The notes beneath the pieces are model-generated. The model was given only the letters and a program-made list of their open reading frames with translations, searched no databases and was not told where the DNA came from. A DNA stretch of 64,000 bases from Pseudocercospora fijiensis CIRAD86 (lineage: Eukaryota; Ascomycota; Dothideomycetes; Mycosphaerellales; Mycosphaerellaceae): the NCBI RefSeq assembly GCF_000340215.1, contig NW_006921546.1, forward strand, positions 256,788-320,787, read 5' to 3'. This document shows, piece after piece, positions 60,701-64,000 of this stretch (the stretch's first letter is position 1; the number at the start of each line of letters is the position of its first letter). The position numbers were made by a program, and so were the translations under genes.

Positions 60701-60914
60701 TATTGTAGAGAGCCTCGGGCGTAGAAGGCTCGATAGCCCCTAGTTCGATAGCGCTTATAACAACTAGTCGTCGCCTAATTTCTTCGTTAATAGGGTCCGG
60801 TAGGTTATTAGATTCCGAAGATTCCGCTAATTCGTAATACTCGCTTTCGCTAGAGCTTATTCGATTATTATAAAGTAGTTGAAATGAAATGCTATAGGAA
60901 AGTGTTTTTAGTAT
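57762..60914 (-). pseudogene. gag-protease relic of element G
   Basis: The frame is checked at 60827 and at the TAA 57764: same register over 3.1 kb. The start is uncertain; ATA 60912-60914 is a candidate RIP-altered ATG. The N-terminal part is Ser/Glu-rich. A gag region lies at 60690-60250 (NRRRPLELGSSRNPLFEG, then ATAHVERFKDNLAEYG, LRTLVSYLEKDDKSNADWEV). A Cys pair (KC, ICGG) near 59740 may be part of a zinc finger. A basic Pro/Lys/Thr-rich middle follows. An aspartic protease-like domain lies near 58450-58210 (AMLNNSSELLIISKR for the active-site loop, NPNTLIILGR for the closing strand). Combining gag and protease in one frame and RT-RH-IN in the next fits the TAA/ATA junction. Confidence 0.8.
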
Positions 60915-60979
60915 ATATTGTAGGTTTGGTTCGTTTCGATATTACTATACGAGAAAATAGTGTGCTAGGCTGTTTTCTT

Positions 60980-61006
60980 CTAATGTTACCCCCGGGGTAG
61001 CATTAG
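60980..61006 (-). repeat. C5G4 palindrome upstream of gag in G
   Basis: Left arm CTAATGTTACCCCC, right arm GGGGTAGCATTAG. It keeps CA and TG better than the others, so it suggests the ancestral arms CTAATGCTACCCC / GGGGTAGCATTAG. Confidence 0.88.
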
Positions 61007-61677
61007 AGTTTAGCCTCCTAGGGGTCGCCTAGACACCCCTAGGAGCTTTAATTTAGTAAATTTAGACAAAAGCCGCTCGGAGGAAGGAACTGCAATCTCT
61101 ATTTACACCTAGATCCTAGAAACTAGCCACTTCACTAACTATCGTTATCTCCTTTAGCTAGGCGGGGGGCGGGGACCTTCTTTTTCTAGTAGAAGGCTAA
61201 GCACTATCCGAACGAGGCAGCGAATCCCGAAACAATCTACCCGGTTAATAAGGGAACTGTCTAGGTATCCGACCTGTAATCTAGAAATTGCTATCGTATA
61301 GATAGTCTTAGCAAACTAAGCAAGGCCGATAGGTAATTAGTCTATCTCCTCCTTAGGCGGGCGGTAGCTTATCTCGAGTAAGCGGTACTAAATAGGTCTT
61401 CGACCCGGAGCCGAGTCCTTAGAAGCTAGCTATAGTTATAGACTAGGCCCTAAGCTATAACAGTCCTAAGGGTTTGTAGCTTTTCGGGGTTAAAGCGATG
61501 CCCTCGTTAAGAGGTTTCTCTGCTTGTCGTAACGGCCCTTTAAGATACTTCGGTATCGTCCGTATCGTAGGCTCTTATCGTGCCCTCGCTTCGGTTATAG
61601 CTATTCGTGCCTAGAGACTACCTTTAACATACCCGAACCTGTTAGATATAAAGAGATAGCCCTACCTTCGGCTCTAA
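61007..61677 (-). other. leader of element G
   Basis: About 670 bp between 5' LTR and the first palindrome. No coding frame seen. The primer site should lie next to 61677, but I recognise neither a tRNA-like TGG start nor an inverted match to the LTR. Confidence 0.6.
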
Positions 61678-61953
61678 TAAAGGACGGAAACTAATACCAC
61701 TACTACTACTTGTAGCAATAGTATAGGCTACCGAGGGTAACATAACCTATAGCAATATAGGCAGCTATGTTTAGCAAGATAGGATAACGAGACTGTCGCT
61801 TAGGCTAATAACTAGGGCCCTACAATATAGGCATTGTAGAAGTGTGACATGAACAATGTGCTGTACGAGGCTAATAATCTATCTATAATGCAGAAGGAGG
61901 CCTCCTATATAGGCTCAAAACTAGCCTATAGGTGTAGGGCCGGTTACTAGCTA
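61678..61953 (-). repeat. 5' LTR of element G
   Basis: 276 bp, pairing with 49698-49973 and differing by scattered C/T and G/A changes. Confidence 0.92.
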
Positions 61954-62285
61954 ATAATACGGAAGATAGTATATAGAATTTAGAGGACTATCGTAATCGT
62001 ATCGAACGTAGGTAGTTATTATAGTTAGGTAGGTAGGTCGGTGCCGCTAGTACGGGACCTCGCAGTCGCGTTAAGCGGCGGCGGTAGGGTTTTTTGCTTT
62101 TTTAAAGTGCCCGTTCGTCTAGTACTCGGGTACTGTTTAAACGAATCTAGATCTAACTAAAGCGAAGCTACTAATTATTACGCGAGGGACGATTAGTAGG
62201 TTAGTAAAGGTATAGTATTAGTAAGGTATCTACGGTCCTATAGAAGTATATACAAGCCCGGCGTTCCGTACCTACTATAACAACT
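61954..62285. other. unassigned stretch between two G copies
   Basis: No gene or repeat recognised. It contains a GTAGGTAGGTCGGTGCCG patch and a GCGGCGGCGG run near 62075. Confidence 0.4.
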
Positions 62286-63530
62286 ATAGTATAGGCACTA
62301 TAGAAGTGTAATATAAATAGTATACTATACGAGGTTAATAATCTATCTATACTATAGAAGGAGGCCTCCTTTATAGGTTTAATACCTAGCCTATAGGTAT
62401 AAGGCCGGTTACTAGCTAATATCCCTCCCTTTCTTCGTATCTAACCAGATACGTTTTTTATTACGCGCTTAAAACAAACAAACAGTTATATATTATCCGT
62501 TACCTTAGCGCTCTTAGCTAAGGCTATTTTTAGAAACTCCGTAATAATACCCCTAGGATAGTATTATTCGTAGATACTATTAACGTAGAAAAACAATTAT
62601 ATAAGTAACTAATCTATTATACCTACTTACTATTGCTTTAATATACTATAATCCTTACTAGTAATAACCTTATCCGCTAGTCGGTTCTCGAGATGTCCTA
62701 TATAGGTATTAAAGCTATTAGTACCGAAGTACTACTCCTCGTAGTAAGCTTAATTAAACGAGGAGGTTAGTAGCCTTCTCCTATATAGCTTTCTCCTAAT
62801 CGCCTAGATATTCCTTAAGTTCCTCCTTACTAAACTAGAGGATTTGTTTAACTTTTTTCTAAATAACGTAACCTAACTAAGGAATTCTACTAACTAAGGC
62901 GTCGGAGATATAACTAAGATCTTTAACTAAAATAGCTATAGGGAAAGCAAATAGTATAAAGGAGTTTAAGCCTAGGAAAGCCGTTAGATTACGATACGCC
63001 TTAGTAACCTAAGAGACTATTAAGTTTTCGTAGCCCTCGATCTAGGTACTATTAATAATACGAGAGTAGCTTAGATCGATTTATATATAGTTTCTTATAG
63101 CCTTCTAATTACTATATAGGAGGTATAGTATCTAAATAGAGACTTCGTACTCCTTTATAGGGTTAAGGATCTACTCCGCCTCCTACTAGCTATTAGGTTA
63201 ACTATCGAATATATACTAGAGATCGTCGACGGTAAGGTACTTATTAGTAAGCTTACCGATCTTGTTTAGTAGAACTAGGCTACGGCCCTTAAGCTTCTTA
63301 ACCTAGTTCGTAAAGATCTCTAGATTATATATACCTTCGATAATAGTAGAGTAGCTAGTCTTATCTTCTAGAATAAGGCTAACTATAATACGTAGGCGGC
63401 TAGTACTATCGCTAGCTACTAGCTTTACTACGTCTTATTCGATACGAGTAATCTCCTTAGTAGGGCAATTCTCGTAACCCTCTTCGCCGACCTTAAACTA
63501 CTTAGTAGGCTTAGGAAGAGAGATAAGCTT
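62286..63530 (-). mobile_element. truncated second copy of element G
   Basis: It matches the 3' end of G: a partial LTR (from 62286, matching 49844 onward), the polypurine tract, the palindrome (62542-62568) and the C-terminal third of the third ORF (about 62600-63530, matching 50150-51060). Both ends are abrupt. It is more RIP-mutated than the full copy. It shows that the third ORF belongs to the element family and is not a one-off insertion. Confidence 0.85.
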
Positions 63531-64000
63531 ATCTAAGCAAAGCCGGATGTTTTTAGGCCGAAGTTAGAGTATTTAAGGAGCTTACGACGAGGATATAGAA
63601 ACGGAGGTCTAAAAATAGTAGGCGAGCGGTAGATAACAATTAGTCTTAGTAGTAGACTCTATTATAGGCAGGTAGCCCTCTATATAGTAGAAGGCGTATT
63701 ACGAGAGTCGTCTACGGAAGGGGTTAAATCTAAAGATACGCTTATATAAAATTTAGCTATAGCCCCTTATTAGTCGAAAAAGAAAACGAAATTACGTACT
63801 CGTAGTCTTAGGCCTTCGACTCTTACGTTACTTCCTTATAAACGCGACAATAATAATAACGTATAGGAATATAACTATACTATACGCTAAAGCGATACGC
63901 TAAATCTACGATCGTACGACGAGACGATAGTAGTACGTACTATACGTACTATACGTACCGTACGTACCGCACGCGCCCTACGCGCCGTATAAGATATACA
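63531..64000. other. window end, no gene recognised; TACGTAC microrepeats
   Basis: After the break in the G copy no frame is followed. At 63929-63972 the unit TACGTAC with ACTATACGTA spacers is repeated four to five times, a short self-complementary tandem. Confidence 0.5.

Larger units (their letters stand above)
49698..61953 (-). mobile_element. LTR retrotransposon G, 12.3 kb, three ORFs
   Basis: The LTRs of 276 bp each are at 49698-49973 and 61678-61953. On the - strand: 5' LTR, leader, gag-protease frame (about 60914-57762), RT-RNase H-integrase frame (57762-54025), third frame (about 52970-50107), a polypurine tract GAAGAAAGGGAGGGA (49990-49976) directly before the 3' LTR. At 12.3 kb it is large for a fungal Gypsy element because of the third ORF and long spacers. 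RIP stops are abundant but each frame keeps its register. No matching TSD was found (49693-49697 against 61954-61958). Confidence 0.9.

Noticed and set aside
49693..61958. A target-site duplication for element G
   Set aside because: The bases next to the LTRs (TATAC and ATAAT) do not match, even allowing for C/T or G/A changes.
63929..63972. A telomere or CRISPR-like array at the right end
   Set aside because: The TACGTAC units are only a few bases long with irregular spacers; this is a simple microrepeat. No TTAGGG-type array is present anywhere.

Overview
The window looks like a repeat island of a filamentous ascomycete (Pezizomycotina). Nearly all of it has the mark of repeat-induced point mutation (RIP). 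TpA is everywhere, CpA and TpG are scarce, and CpG is kept. Coding frames are broken almost only by TAG or TAA, and these fall where the protein family has Gln or Trp. I see no intact host gene, no tRNA or rRNA, and no CRISPR. Everything below is a relic. Spans of broken genes are approximate; LTR ends and target-site duplications (TSDs) were read base by base.

Left third (1-26 kb). An unidentified + strand coding relic (about 1141-2950) is followed by a segment that occurs twice in opposite orientation. The + copy (about 20.3-25.1 kb) holds a hAT transposase relic and then a histone H3-fold reading frame (ATG at 23855). The - copy (3232-4937 plus 18720-19739) holds the hAT C-terminal half and the same H3-like frame. 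It is split by a Ty3/Gypsy element, E (4938-18714, TSD CGCGC), which is itself split by a chromodomain Gypsy element, A (5883-12942, TSD GTATC). A 394-bp MITE-like insert (19007-19400) also interrupts this - copy, and the + copy shows the matching empty site. A 0.36-kb tandem duplication lies at 24890-25604.

Centre (26-35 kb). A second, different H3-like pseudogene with introns starts near 26204. Element B (26420-33595, TSD GTAGG), of the same family as A, sits exactly at its first 5' splice site. The gene resumes at 33687. An unidentified - strand relic (34270-34940) and the end of a MITE-like repeat (to 35227) follow.

Right half (35-64 kb). A - strand Gypsy element D (35228-39180 and 46368 to about 49697) is split by element C (39181-46367, TSD CCTCT), the third member of the A/B family. 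Then comes a 12.3-kb - strand LTR element G (49698-61953). It has 276-bp LTRs, a polypurine tract, a gag-protease frame, a 1245-codon RT-RNaseH-integrase frame and a third frame of about 950 codons with no recognised function. A truncated second G copy lies at 62286-63530.

Most notable: (i) two histone H3-like pseudogenes embedded among transposons, one duplicated together with hAT sequence; (ii) a 27-bp C5G4-centred palindrome at the ORF junctions of G and just after pol in A, B and C; (iii) a self-priming style primer site in A, B and C; (iv) the third ORF of G.
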